Shown here: positions 23,422-33,002 of the stretch, piece by piece | Numbering within the stretch: position 1 is the first letter of the stretch | Layout: each line of letters opens with the position of its first letter | NCBI GenBank assembly: GCA_039105265.1 | Contig: JAPFFF010000057.1 | Location: forward strand, 620,001 to 684,000 | Reading direction: 5' to 3' | Origin: Tritrichomonas musculus | Taxonomy: Eukaryota; Parabasalia; Tritrichomonadida; Tritrichomonadidae | DNA length: 64,000 nt | Program-made: the position numbers and the translations under genes | Notes under the pieces: model-generated | Database searches by the model: none | Seen by the model: only the letters and a program-made list of their open reading frames with translations | What the model was told of the DNA's origin: nothing

Positions 23422-23813
23422 CAGATTTGTTGAATGATTTCTTCTAATTGAAAATTTCAAAACGAAATTCGATAAAATAAACTTTTTCTTAATCTGATAA
23501 ATATTTTTCAGAATAATTAAATAGATATTTGTTCAAACATATAATATTTAATTCAAAAAACATTTTTTTTTTTTTTTTCCAAATATCTTAAAGTTTAATT
23601 TCATTATGTGTTCTCAAAAGAGATGTAACCCTTCAATTAAAACCTAATTATAAATATAATTATGCATGTTATCATTAAATTATATTTATCTCCCATCGTC
23701 AAAGGCACTATTTAAAATATAAAGTAAAATGAAATAAACAAGAAAATAATATTTACAAATGCTCTTATCTTAATTTGGTTATTTCATCCATCATTTTTTA
23801 GTTGAAAATCCGT
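23422..23813. other. AT-rich spacer
   Basis: No gene is seen. The frame of the MBOAT gene continues open a short way upstream without an ATG. Confidence 0.4.
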
Positions 23814-26800
23814 TTAACAATTATTTATGCTAAATCCTTCGTAGAATAATTCATTGATATCCATTAAAAAACGATTTGATTTCCTTTCTGGTTTTCTTTT
23901 TACGATATTTATTCGTCCGAATAAAATTAAATATGGCGGGTTATACAATATTTCATTCAGCGTATCAATGATATCTCTAATTTCATTTATGAAATAAGAT
24001 TTTATTTCAGCATTAGCATTAATAGTATAGTGGAACAATGATATTGGATCCTCAAAAGATTTATTTTCAATCATTTTTATACTTGAGATATTTCTATTTT
24101 TCTTTAATTTCTTTTCTTCTTCAAATATATCATTATTGAAACATTTTTCAATTATTTGTTCTGTTTCTTTTGATTCATACTCTAAATGGTCATTATTTTC
24201 TATTTCTTTAGCCTTTTTATATAATTCATTTTGTCTTTGATTTTCTTCTACAAAGCTTTGGTCCAAATCAATGCTCAAATTTGGTTGATTATTTAAATTA
24301 AACAATGGAAAGTTGATGATATATTTTTTTAAATACGAAAAGATATTTTCTCCGTTGTTTTTTTCATTAAATTGAAATAAAAACTTGTATGATAAACGTT
24401 CATCATTCAATTTTATTTTTGAGAAAGCTTTTGAGAAAAACTTTTTTGCTTCTTCATAATTAGATTGAATAAAATGATATTCAACTAGTTTCATATTTGC
24501 TAGACAAATAATAAAAATTTTAGATATTTCTAGTCTTTTATCATGGTGAATGTGATTGTGAAACTTTAAAGATTCATCTTCATGTTCTGAACACCTTGAA
24601 TAATATTTTATTGATTTTTCAATTTTGTTATCTTTCTCTTTTATTCTTGCAAGATTAAATTCAGCAAGTGCGAAATTATGTTTAGATGATCTTTTATACA
24701 TATATTTGGCATTACCAGGTTGATTCAAATAAAATTCATTCAATAAACCAAAGCTATTTTGACCAAAAGGATATTCAGCAAAAGCAGCTTCTTTTAAATA
24801 ACAATCAGCTTTTTCAATATCTTGAAAAATTGTTATGTAAATCAAGCCCAAATCATTATAAGATCGATATCTATATTTATTAAATCTGGTTTTATATGAA
24901 ATAACGTTATTTTTTGAATTTCTAATTTCAATGTTTTCATTTATTATATTAATGCATTTCAATAAATAATTAATTGATTTAAAAATATCAATATTAAAGA
25001 CATCATCACCCGTTGAATATATATAGCCTAAGTAAAAAAGTGCATCAGGATTATTCTTTTCAGCTGCTAATTTGTAATAATCAAGCGCTAACAAAGAGTT
25101 TTGTTTAACACCATAACCATGATAATAAAATTCTGCTAAATATAAGAGTGCATCTGAATTTCCATTGGATGCAGATATTGTATACAATTCTTTAGCTTTT
25201 GAATAATTTTGTTCAACTCCATAGCCATTTTTATATAGATTGCCAAGCTTGTTCATGGCATAATTATTACCTTGTTGATAAGACAATTCATAATATTTTT
25301 TGGCTTCATTAAAATCTTTTTTAACTCCATAACCATGTTTATAAAGATTTCCTAAATTAATAAGAGCAAATGAATTATTTTGTTGAGCTGATTTTTCAAA
25401 ATAATATTTTGCTCCTAAATAATCTTTTGGAATTCCAATTCCATGTTTATGCAAACGTCCTAAACTATTAAGTGCATATAAATTGTTTTTATTTGAAGAT
25501 AAAACATAATATTCTTTTGCTTTTGCAATATTTTTCTCAACTCCAAGTCCATAAAAATAAAGATTACCTAAATAATACAACGCAAATGAATTTCCAGATA
25601 ATTCATAGTATTCTTTGGCTTTAGAATAATCTTGTTTAACACCAAATCCATATTCATAAAGAGTACCTAAATTATTATAAGCAGCTTTACTTCCATTTTC
25701 AGCTGCCAATTCATAATATTCTCTTGCTTTTTTATAATCTTTTTGTGCAATATATCCATGCTTATAATAATTTCCTAAAGAATTAAGTGCAAAGTTATTA
25801 TTTTGCTTTGCTGAGATTTCAAAATATTCTTTTGCTTTTAAATAATCTTGTTTAACACCATATCCATTATAATAAAGAGTCCCTAAATTATAATAAGCAT
25901 ATGAATTATTTTGTTTGGCTGCTAATTCATAATATTCTTTTGCCTTTTTATAATCTTTTTTAACTGCTATTCCATTTTTATATAAATTTCCCAAATTATT
26001 TAATGCATATGAATTGTTTTGTTTTGCTGCCAATTCATAATATTCTTTGGCTTTCGAATAATCCTGTTTGACACCATATCCATATTTATAAATATTTCCA
26101 AGATAGTTAAATGCGTCTGAGTTGTTTTGTTTAGCAGATAATTCAAAATATTCTTTGGCTTTTGAATAATCTTGCTTAACATCATATCCATAATAATAAA
26201 AGCTTCCTAAATTGCAAATTGCATCTGAATTATTTTGACTAGCTGATAATTCATAATATTTTCGAGCTTTCAAATAATTTTTTTCTACTCCAAATCCATT
26301 ATAGTATATATTTCCCAAATTATTAAAAGCTTCTATGTTATTTTCTTTTGCTGATAATTCATAATATTCTTTAGCTTTTAAATAATCTTGGTTTACTCCA
26401 TATCCATTAAAATAAAGGTTTCCTAAGAATAAAAAAGAATTTGAATCATGTTTTTCAGATGCATATTCAAAATACTTTTTTGCTTTTAAATATTTTTGTA
26501 TTTTATAATAAGACAGTCCTACACTGAAAAGAAACTCGGGATATTTTTTATCTGATCCATTCAAAGATATAAATAATGAATGTAAGATATTTTCAAAACA
26601 TTTTTTCAATTCATCTTGATTTTCAACTTGTATTTTAACAGTTTCAATTATAAATTGAGAAATATCAAATGTTTTGGTACTTAAAAGGCAATCATAATAA
26701 AATTTATTACTCTCTTTTATTAAAATATTTTGTATTTCATCATTTGTTATTCGTTCAGAAGGCAAATATTTGGTACACTTAAGACATAGTTCTTTGATGT

Positions 26801-27515
26801 TATTGTTAATACTCATTTTGGAAATTGATCTATATATATTTGAATAGTCAAATAAAAAGTCTAGATTTTGCAAATGCTTTTTTTCTACTAAATGATAAAT
26901 GATCAAGCCAAATGAATAAATATCCGAAGAATAAGTAACAAATTCTCCTTTGAATTGTTCAGGGGATATATACAAATTAGATCCAATATTAATCGTTGTT
27001 TCTTCATCTTCACTTGGATGTATAATTGTTTCAAAATCCGAAATAAATGGAATAAAGTCATGATTAAAAAGAATGTTTGACGATTTTATATCACGATGAA
27101 CAAGACAATTTGAATGAAGATACTTAATTCCTTGGAATATTCGATTAATAATAAATAAATTAAATGATTCGCTTAAAATGTGATTCTGAGAACTAATAAT
27201 AGAAGAAAGTGAATCATTACTCATAAATTCATATATAAATCCAATTTTTTCATTATTTTCAATTAAAAATCCATAAAAATGAGTTAGACATCGATGAAAA
27301 AAGTTTTCACAAAAATAAATTTCATTTTTAAATTGGTTTCTCATTTCTTTTGGATTGTTCATCAATTTCATTGCAAAAAGATATTGGCTTTCAATATGGA
27401 AAACCAAATAAAATGTAGATCGCTCACTTGAATATAATACCTTTAATTTAATAATATCTTTTTCATGAAATTCTTCAATGTTTGTTTTATTTGTTTTATA
27501 TGAAATATTGCTCAT
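23814..27515 (-). CDS. Protein kinase with about 14 Sel1 repeats (second of a tandem pair)
   Basis: From the first ATG (27515) 1233 residues: a kinase domain followed by a long Sel1 array. Kinase marks are FAMKLM (beta-3 Lys), HRDIKSSNILF, DFE in place of DFG, and YISPEQF. The Sel1 repeats have a period of about 36 residues with consensus L-G-N-x-Y-x-x-G-x-G-V-x-x-D-Y-x-K-A. The C-terminal domain ends DINELFYEGF, shared with its relatives. The frame is open 105 codons further upstream, to a stop at 27864-27866, and that stretch resembles part of the N-terminal module of the paralogues, yet it has no ATG. The gene may thus have lost its 5' part, or be expressed with the gene before it, which is in the same frame. 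The stop is followed by A, giving UAAA. Confidence 0.85.
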   Translation of the reverse strand: MSNISYKTNKTNIEEFHEKDIIKLKVLYSSERSTFYLVFHIESQYLFAMKLMNNPKEMRNQFKNEIYFCENFFHRCLTHFYGFLIENNEKIGFIYEFMSNDSLSSIISSQNHILSESFNLFIINRIFQGIKYLHSNCLVHRDIKSSNILFNHDFIPFISDFETIIHPSEDEETTINIGSNLYISPEQFKGEFVTYSSDIYSFGLIIYHLVEKKHLQNLDFLFDYSNIYRSISKMSINNNIKELCLKCTKYLPSERITNDEIQNILIKESNKFYYDCLLSTKTFDISQFIIETVKIQVENQDELKKCFENILHSLFISLNGSDKKYPEFLFSVGLSYYKIQKYLKAKKYFEYASEKHDSNSFLFLGNLYFNGYGVNQDYLKAKEYYELSAKENNIEAFNNLGNIYYNGFGVEKNYLKARKYYELSASQNNSDAICNLGSFYYYGYDVKQDYSKAKEYFELSAKQNNSDAFNYLGNIYKYGYGVKQDYSKAKEYYELAAKQNNSYALNNLGNLYKNGIAVKKDYKKAKEYYELAAKQNNSYAYYNLGTLYYNGYGVKQDYLKAKEYFEISAKQNNNFALNSLGNYYKHGYIAQKDYKKAREYYELAAENGSKAAYNNLGTLYEYGFGVKQDYSKAKEYYELSGNSFALYYLGNLYFYGLGVEKNIAKAKEYYVLSSNKNNLYALNSLGRLHKHGIGIPKDYLGAKYYFEKSAQQNNSFALINLGNLYKHGYGVKKDFNEAKKYYELSYQQGNNYAMNKLGNLYKNGYGVEQNYSKAKELYTISASNGNSDALLYLAEFYYHGYGVKQNSLLALDYYKLAAEKNNPDALFYLGYIYSTGDDVFNIDIFKSINYLLKCINIINENIEIRNSKNNVISYKTRFNKYRYRSYNDLGLIYITIFQDIEKADCYLKEAAFAEYPFGQNSFGLLNEFYLNQPGNAKYMYKRSSKHNFALAEFNLARIKEKDNKIEKSIKYYSRCSEHEDESLKFHNHIHHDKRLEISKIFIICLANMKLVEYHFIQSNYEEAKKFFSKAFSKIKLNDERLSYKFLFQFNEKNNGENIFSYLKKYIINFPLFNLNNQPNLSIDLDQSFVEENQRQNELYKKAKEIENNDHLEYESKETEQIIEKCFNNDIFEEEKKLKKNRNISSIKMIENKSFEDPISLFHYTINANAEIKSYFINEIRDIIDTLNEILYNPPYLILFGRINIVKRKPERKSNRFLMDINELFYEGFSINNC

Positions 27516-27863
27516 AAATAATTCGATATTTGATGGTATATCTGTATCTTTTTTGGGATGTAATAAAGATGCGAGTTTTGTTTCTATATTTTCTTCTGTT
27601 GGTTTATAATTGAAAAATGAAGGATTATTAAAATAATTTGTTGGATAATAATATCTCTTAATCAAAAAATATGAGATTGCATTAATTGTTTTTTCAACAA
27701 ATTTAATCGATGATATTTCATTATTAAAAAATTGGCAAAAAGCATCAATTTCGTCTAGTTTTCCTTTTTCTTCGTTAACATTAATTATTGATATTGACTT
27801 CTTCTTTAATTCATCAAACTTTTTTTTCAATATTTTAATATTAATATTTTTGATAATTAAGCA

Positions 27864-29900
27864 TTAATTTTCAACACAAATAATTGCATTTACCAAGCAT
27901 TGATCTGAAGTTTTAATCATGGCAAAAACATCATATGTAATGAATCTAAATTTAAGTAAATAATCAAATAACCATTTTTCACTAACATCTAACATATAGT
28001 TTTCATTATAACCATCAAATTCTTTTTCTACGTTGCACATATTCAAAAATTGAAAATTAAATTTTGAATATATTACGTGAATAGCATAAAATGACGTTCT
28101 CTCTTTATTTAATAAACCGAATTGAAAACATGTTTTTATCTTTTTCATTTGGCAATGAAAATAATAAAAATTAAGATCGTCATAATTTATTTGTAATATA
28201 TCTTTGCATAAAAAACTGGTGATTTGTGAATTGGCATGATTGCATGCCAATGAATAATAATAATATGCTTTGGAAACATTTTTCTTAATATATTTTCCTT
28301 CATAATAAATATTTGCAAGAAAATATTGAGCTTTTTGATGATTTTGTTTAATAGCTAATTTTAAATAATCAATAGATACGTTTATATCTCTATGAATAAA
28401 TTGGCCTTCATAATAAATTCTTCCAAGTAAAAATTGAGCATTGGAATTTTGTTTTGTAGCAGCAAGTGTAAAGTAATGAATTGACTTTATTATATCTCTT
28501 TTAATTATTTCATTTTCATAATAGATTTTCCCCAAGAAAAACTGGGCTTCTGTTTCATTTTGATCAGAAAGGATTGTTAAATATTGTATCAAATAATTAA
28601 TGTTTTTTGAATATGATTTCAATATATTCAAATAAAAGTTTGTAAAAAAAACGCATATAACTTTTTGAATTGTTAATTGTTCACATGACTCGTTTGATGT
28701 ACACATGTCACAAAATTCTTGTATTTTCTTATAATCAGATGTGAAATGACTCTCATTTTGTGGTGAACAATGATTGTCAGAAAAAATATAATTAATAAGG
28801 TTGGCCATTGAATGAATAATTTTCAATTCAGCTTTTCTTAATGATTCTTGATCCTTATATTCAAATAGCATACCAAGATCAGTGAAAACAACTGTTTTAT
28901 TTTGATCCAATGCAATGTTTGATGAGTTTATTTGCTTGAATGCAAAATTTCTTTGATAAGCATAATTCAAAACAGTCAATATTTCAAAAAAAATTCTAAT
29001 TTTGTCTTCATTTGTTAATTTCATTTCTTTGATATTTTCTAAAGTGTTATAGTCTATATATTCAAAAACTAAGCATTTCTTTCCCTTAAATATTGCTGTG
29101 CTCAGCAATCTTGGGAAAAATGGATGATTTAATTTAATGAATAATTTTTCTTCTCTTTCAAAAGCATCTTCATTATCAAAAATTTTCAATGATAATAATT
29201 TTTGATGGTAAGTATGATAAATTACCATTAAAACTGAAGAAATGTTCCTTTTAATTTGATCTAATTCAATAAAATAATCATCATTTATTAGAATTTCTTT
29301 TGGTTTGAATGTAAACAATTCATTCAAATTCTCATATTTGTTATAATTGGAATCGATGTAAGATTTCGTAATTAGAAAAGCAGAAATACTTCGATTAGCA
29401 ATGTTCCAAAAGTTTAAAACTTGTTTTATATCAATAATTGGTGCTTTAATATCACTTATTTCAATTGCAAACTTGTTTTGTAATGATTGAATATCAAAAT
29501 TGATAAATAAGCTATTATTTTCAAAAATATTCGTAAATGTTGGGCATTCTTTGTGAATTATCTTATTCAGATCATCGTGTATTTCACTTGAACAACAAAA
29601 AAACTTTGAATCTGGATTATTTAATAAAAATTTAACAAAAATTGGATAATAATATTTGTAAAAAATTATCATAGTATAATCAAAGTAAAAAATATAATAT
29701 TTTGAATCTTTTACATTATATTCGTCAATAATAATGATTTTTCGCTCATTTTGATGTTTCAATAATTCGTTATATTTTGGTTGGGTAGGGTCAAAAAGGT
29801 AAAATTTAATCTTTTTAAAAATATCAACAAAATTTATATCGATGATTTTTATATGTTTTTGTTGCAAACAATATATAAAGCCTTGAAAAACCGATATCAT
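27864..29900 (-). CDS. Pseudokinase with three Sel1 repeats (first of a tandem pair)
   Basis: 678 residues from a good ATG (MISVFQGFIY). Residues 1-200 are the N-terminal module shared with the other kinase-Sel1 proteins here. The kinase-like domain has the beta-3 Lys (LSLKIF) and N-lobe, but the HRD motif is FKQINSSNIAL, so the catalytic Asp is gone. The metal-binding motif is DLG and no APE is seen, so it is probably inactive. Three Sel1 repeats follow (for example LLGRIYYEGQFIHRDI). The C-terminal 150 residues are unlike the paralogues and lack the INELFYEGF tail. The stop is in the same frame as the next gene and only twelve codons upstream of that gene's earliest possible TTG. Confidence 0.82.
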   Translation of the reverse strand: MISVFQGFIYCLQQKHIKIIDINFVDIFKKIKFYLFDPTQPKYNELLKHQNERKIIIIDEYNVKDSKYYIFYFDYTMIIFYKYYYPIFVKFLLNNPDSKFFCCSSEIHDDLNKIIHKECPTFTNIFENNSLFINFDIQSLQNKFAIEISDIKAPIIDIKQVLNFWNIANRSISAFLITKSYIDSNYNKYENLNELFTFKPKEILINDDYFIELDQIKRNISSVLMVIYHTYHQKLLSLKIFDNEDAFEREEKLFIKLNHPFFPRLLSTAIFKGKKCLVFEYIDYNTLENIKEMKLTNEDKIRIFFEILTVLNYAYQRNFAFKQINSSNIALDQNKTVVFTDLGMLFEYKDQESLRKAELKIIHSMANLINYIFSDNHCSPQNESHFTSDYKKIQEFCDMCTSNESCEQLTIQKVICVFFTNFYLNILKSYSKNINYLIQYLTILSDQNETEAQFFLGKIYYENEIIKRDIIKSIHYFTLAATKQNSNAQFLLGRIYYEGQFIHRDINVSIDYLKLAIKQNHQKAQYFLANIYYEGKYIKKNVSKAYYYYSLACNHANSQITSFLCKDILQINYDDLNFYYFHCQMKKIKTCFQFGLLNKERTSFYAIHVIYSKFNFQFLNMCNVEKEFDGYNENYMLDVSEKWLFDYLLKFRFITYDVFAMIKTSDQCLVNAIICVEN

Positions 29901-30048
29901 ATATTGGTATATTATTTTTATATCACATGTCAGTTTAATATAAATATTGAATATAAGTTTATATTATATAATGTTTATCTTATTTTTGTTAATATATAAT
30001 TTAAATATAAGTGATATTAAAGCTTAATTCCATATAATATTGTTATTA

Positions 30049-30190
30049 GGTAATCCTGAGAAGTCATAAATGTATCGATGGAGAGGATTTGTTAACAGTG
30101 ACACTTTTTCCTCATCGAAATGTAGAGAAATTCCATAAAGAAGACGAAAAGTTGCTTGCTATTGCTTTCGGTATGTTTCGAGCAACATTC
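30049..30190 (-). pseudogene. Duplicated fragment of the CC2D2A gene
   Basis: This stretch matches 41169-41338 inside the CC2D2A gene in the same orientation: both have AATCCTGAGAAGTCATAAAT, then GGATTTGTTAACAGTGACAC, AATTCCATAAAGA and GCTTTCGG. About 35 bases present in the gene are missing here and scattered substitutions are present. It corresponds to the region just before and at the start of the C2 domain. It has no usable frame of its own, so it is a dead scrap of the gene 11 kb away. Confidence 0.8.
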
Positions 30191-30757
30191 TGCACAATTC
30201 AAATTAGTCAACCTACAATCAGAGAGCCAAAGCAGGTGAATATTACGGATAATATTCACAGGACATGTGACCAAAGAGAAAGCACTTTTTTAATCCATCT
30301 GGATTATGTGGCTGTCTTGATATAAATTAACTTCATAATTCAAAACGACTGAGAAAAAAATTTGAATGGTTGAAAAAATATATCAAAAAGTTAAAATTTT
30401 AAATTGTAAAAAAAAAACTTTTTCATAATATATGGACGGGCTCAATTGATCGTTGACTTTCAATTAACGAGTGATTATAAAATCCAACGAGCTCAACGTC
30501 AATGTTGGCCATCCCTGAAGATTTATCAATTTTTAAATAAAAAAAAAAAAATCTTATTTATGCCCAAAATATTCAATAATAAGACATTTTGAGTTTTGCC
30601 ATATATTTTAATCATATCTTAATCGTTAAGTTGGGTTTTCTAAATTTTGAATGGTTTATATATTCAAAAAGTTCAAAAGCCAACTTTACCTTTGCAAATT
30701 TATTACTTGTAATAAAATTTTATAATCAAATATCATTTCACATTTTATTGAAGATAA
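30191..30757. other. Intergenic DNA
   Basis: No gene is seen. Next to the following small gene, TTTCACATTT with a TCACA at 30738-30742 fits the trichomonad initiator pattern. Confidence 0.4.
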
Positions 30758-30979
30758 ATGAGTGAGGTTCAATCTCTTAAAAAAGAAATAGAACAGTTAA
30801 GAAGAGAGAAAGATGATAAAGATAGGCGATATGAAGAAATGAGATGCCAATATGAAAAAGAAAAGAATTATTATCAATGCAAAATGAGCCAATATGAAAA
30901 AGAAATTTGTATGAAAAATTGCCAGATTAATGACCTTCAACAACAGGTTAATGAACTACAAAGCAGATTACATCATTAA
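30758..30979 (+). CDS. Small coiled-coil protein, 73 residues
   Basis: Starts with ATG (MSEVQSLKKEIEQLRREKDD) and is almost wholly a charged heptad-like helix ending NDLQQQVNELQSRLHH. An initiator-like TCACA lies 18 bases before the ATG, and TAATAAA at the end gives a UAAA-type 3' signal. The non-random amino-acid content makes it likely to be a real gene. Its function is unknown; coiled-coil length suggests dimer or scaffold formation. It could also be a fragment of a larger coiled-coil protein. Confidence 0.55.
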   Translation: MSEVQSLKKEIEQLRREKDDKDRRYEEMRCQYEKEKNYYQCKMSQYEKEICMKNCQINDLQQQVNELQSRLHH

Positions 30980-31020
30980 TAAATATTTAAAATTTTATAT
31001 TTTCAATTTTTATACTATCA

Positions 31021-31135
31021 TCCAGGCTTGCTAAAAAGGTACGGGTAGGAGCAAGAGGCCCGATGTGACCTTCGGGCCGGGGCCCAGCGGGGAACATATT
31101 GGCCCGGACTCGCGCCCTTTCATAAGTTCTTATGA
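31021..31135 (+). other. GC-rich island with strong hairpins
   Basis: About 115 bases far richer in G and C than anything around, including GGCCCGATGTGACCTTCGGG, which folds on itself, and GGCCGGGGCCC. No reading frame fits. In AT-rich genomes such islands can mark structured RNAs, but I recognise no specific RNA, and it might equally be a repeat. Confidence 0.4.
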
Positions 31136-31195
31136 AAAAGTTTATAAAAAAAATAATGCATTTTTTTGAATCTTTCTAATTTTAATCAATAATAT

Positions 31196-32340
31196 TTATA
31201 TAATATATCCTCCACGTAGTTTTCTAATTGCAGTAATAGAATGGCCAGGCTGAATTTCCTCCTCTTCAAAAGTGTCATATCTATAGGCCACTCTTCCATT
31301 TGGAAAAACGAAGTACGAGTCTTCCTTTTTCACATGACTTAAAATATCAGAAAAAGTTATATCGCCAATAATGTTCTTTTTTGATGCTTTGAAAATCGCT
31401 CTCTTCCCACAATGGCGAATGAATACTTCAAATCCATCTTCTGGTTGAGGTGGAATGATCAGATCCTAGATTCAAGTCAATGAAATGTTTTAATAACTCA
31501 CCTTTATCTGTAAAAGGTATCAATTTACCGTTGAATTTTAGTTTATATCTGTATGACGATATATTTAAAATACTTGAAACTTTTTGATAGGCTTTATTAA
31601 GTCTATCGTATGGTTTAAATTCAATTTGATCGTTTTGGATATTAGTGAAGGAGTCTTTAACAGTTGTAAAATCAAATTTCACTTGGAAATTTGGCGATGA
31701 GTCGTGAATAATAATCTGGACTATGTGCAGAGAAAATGAAGTAAAACTTTTTCAATAGTTTATTTATAAAAAAGAGCATCTTTTTATGTTACAAAATTTT
31801 TACCGATCCTTCCTTTAAATTGTAAGTCTCGGTAAAAATTATGTAAAAATATAAAAAGATGCTAAAATTTTTTTATAATCTAAACTATTGAAAAAGTTTT
31901 ACTTCATTTTCTCTGCCTATAAATAATAATCTGGACAACATCAAAGTTATCAAAAAGACTGTCATTTACGATCTTTAAAAAATCTTTCAAATCTTAAATT
32001 TTTTAAAGATCTTCTCTTTAACTTCTTTAAGAGTCGTATTCATTCTGAATTTTATTGTCAATGTTTGTGATTCTTTCTTTTTCTTTGAATCAGTTGGCTT
32101 CTCTTTAGTTGCATGAGATTCTTGTTTTTTCTCTTTGAACCAGAAATAAAAAGTGGAATTAAGTGGATTTTGAACACTATTTAAGAGGGAATCTTTATCA
32201 TTGATTGGTTCTTTGTTTTCTTTATAAAAGATTATTTTTCTTGGCTTCACTTTTTCTTTAAATATCTTTTGAAATTTTTTTTCGTAATTCATTAAGGGTT
32301 GGGAGAAAGTAAAAATACCAATATTCTTTTTCTCCTTCAT
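31196..32340 (-). pseudogene. Multi-ubiquitin-like-domain gene, broken and split by a fold-back element
   Basis: Read on the minus strand from ATG 32340 (MKEKKNIGIF) to a stop at 31196-31198, the pieces make a protein of about four beta-grasp-like units. The last unit has FVFPNGRVAYRYDTFEEEEI and ends ITAIRKLRGGYII, closely following the ubiquitin pattern with the LRGG motif and a three-residue tail. An earlier unit has RYKLKFNGKLIPFTDKGELL. Three breaks are seen: a frame change near 31985, the 190-bp fold-back insertion at 31727-31916 with a 15-bp target duplication, and a frame change near 31468. The insertion shows the locus is truly disrupted, though the frame changes alone could be sequence errors. 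Confidence 0.65.
31727..31916. mobile_element. Fold-back element, copy 2, with 15-bp target duplication
   Basis: The ends are long inverted repeats beginning GCAGAGAAAATGAAGTAAAA and containing AACTTTTTCAATAGTTTA. The centre has CCGATCCTTCCTTTAAATTG and GTAAGTCTCGG, which can pair as ACCGA/TCGGT. The flanks share AATAATAATCTGGAC (31708-31722 and 31922-31936), a target duplication inside the ubiquitin-like gene. Confidence 0.75.
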
Positions 32341-32372
32341 ACAGGGGACAAATGGTTATATTATATGTTATT

Positions 32373-32560
32373 TCAATTTTTATATTTCTCTTTTTTGTCT
32401 AAAATACCGTCTTTTTCCAATTTCTTTTGTTGTTTGTTCATGATTGAAATTGAGTGACTTTCTGGAAAAGTTTCTTCAATAAGTTTGTAAGCAGCAGACG
32501 CATGTTCTCGCTTGAAAAAATAAATCTTTTTTGTAAACTTTTTGAAAGCTGAAATTTCAA
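32373..32560 (-). pseudogene. Short coding remnant of unknown family
   Basis: A minus-strand frame of about 60 codons with protein-like content, FKKFTKKIYFFKREHASAAY continuing to SIMNKQQKKLEKDGIL, and a normal stop. No ATG start is seen at its upstream end. It looks like the C-terminal end of a gene whose 5' part is missing. I do not recognise the family. Confidence 0.35.
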
Positions 32561-33002
32561 ATTACAATTCTTGTTAATAAACTGCATTTTAAAAAGAAAG
32601 AACTCTTTCAACTGATTAATTTGGCCTCATTCTAACCAAAATTAATTTAGTTTGATAAAATTTTGCTTTCCTCTGATTCCTTGATGATGATCATCATAAT
32701 AGTTTGAGACTTTTCAAATATTATTTAATTTTTTGAAAATGAACCAAATATTTCTTTGTTTGTTTGTTTATCATCAATATGCACCATTATGAAATTCATA
32801 ATTCATTAAACTTAATCTCGAAATGAATATTAAGAATAAATTAATATTCAAAATATTATATTATCACATATATTTCATTATATAAAGTATATAAATATTT
32901 TAAAAAAATACAAATAAATAGTAAATATATTAGGATAAAAGTATAAAATAAATTTTTTGCTTTTATTCAATTTTTGATAACAATGTAAAAGAATTTTTTA
33001 CA
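32561..33002. other. AT-rich spacer upstream of a kinase-Sel1 gene
   Basis: No gene is seen. TTCAATTTTTG lies about 35 bases before the ATG at 33003; a match to the initiator motif is weak. Confidence 0.4.
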
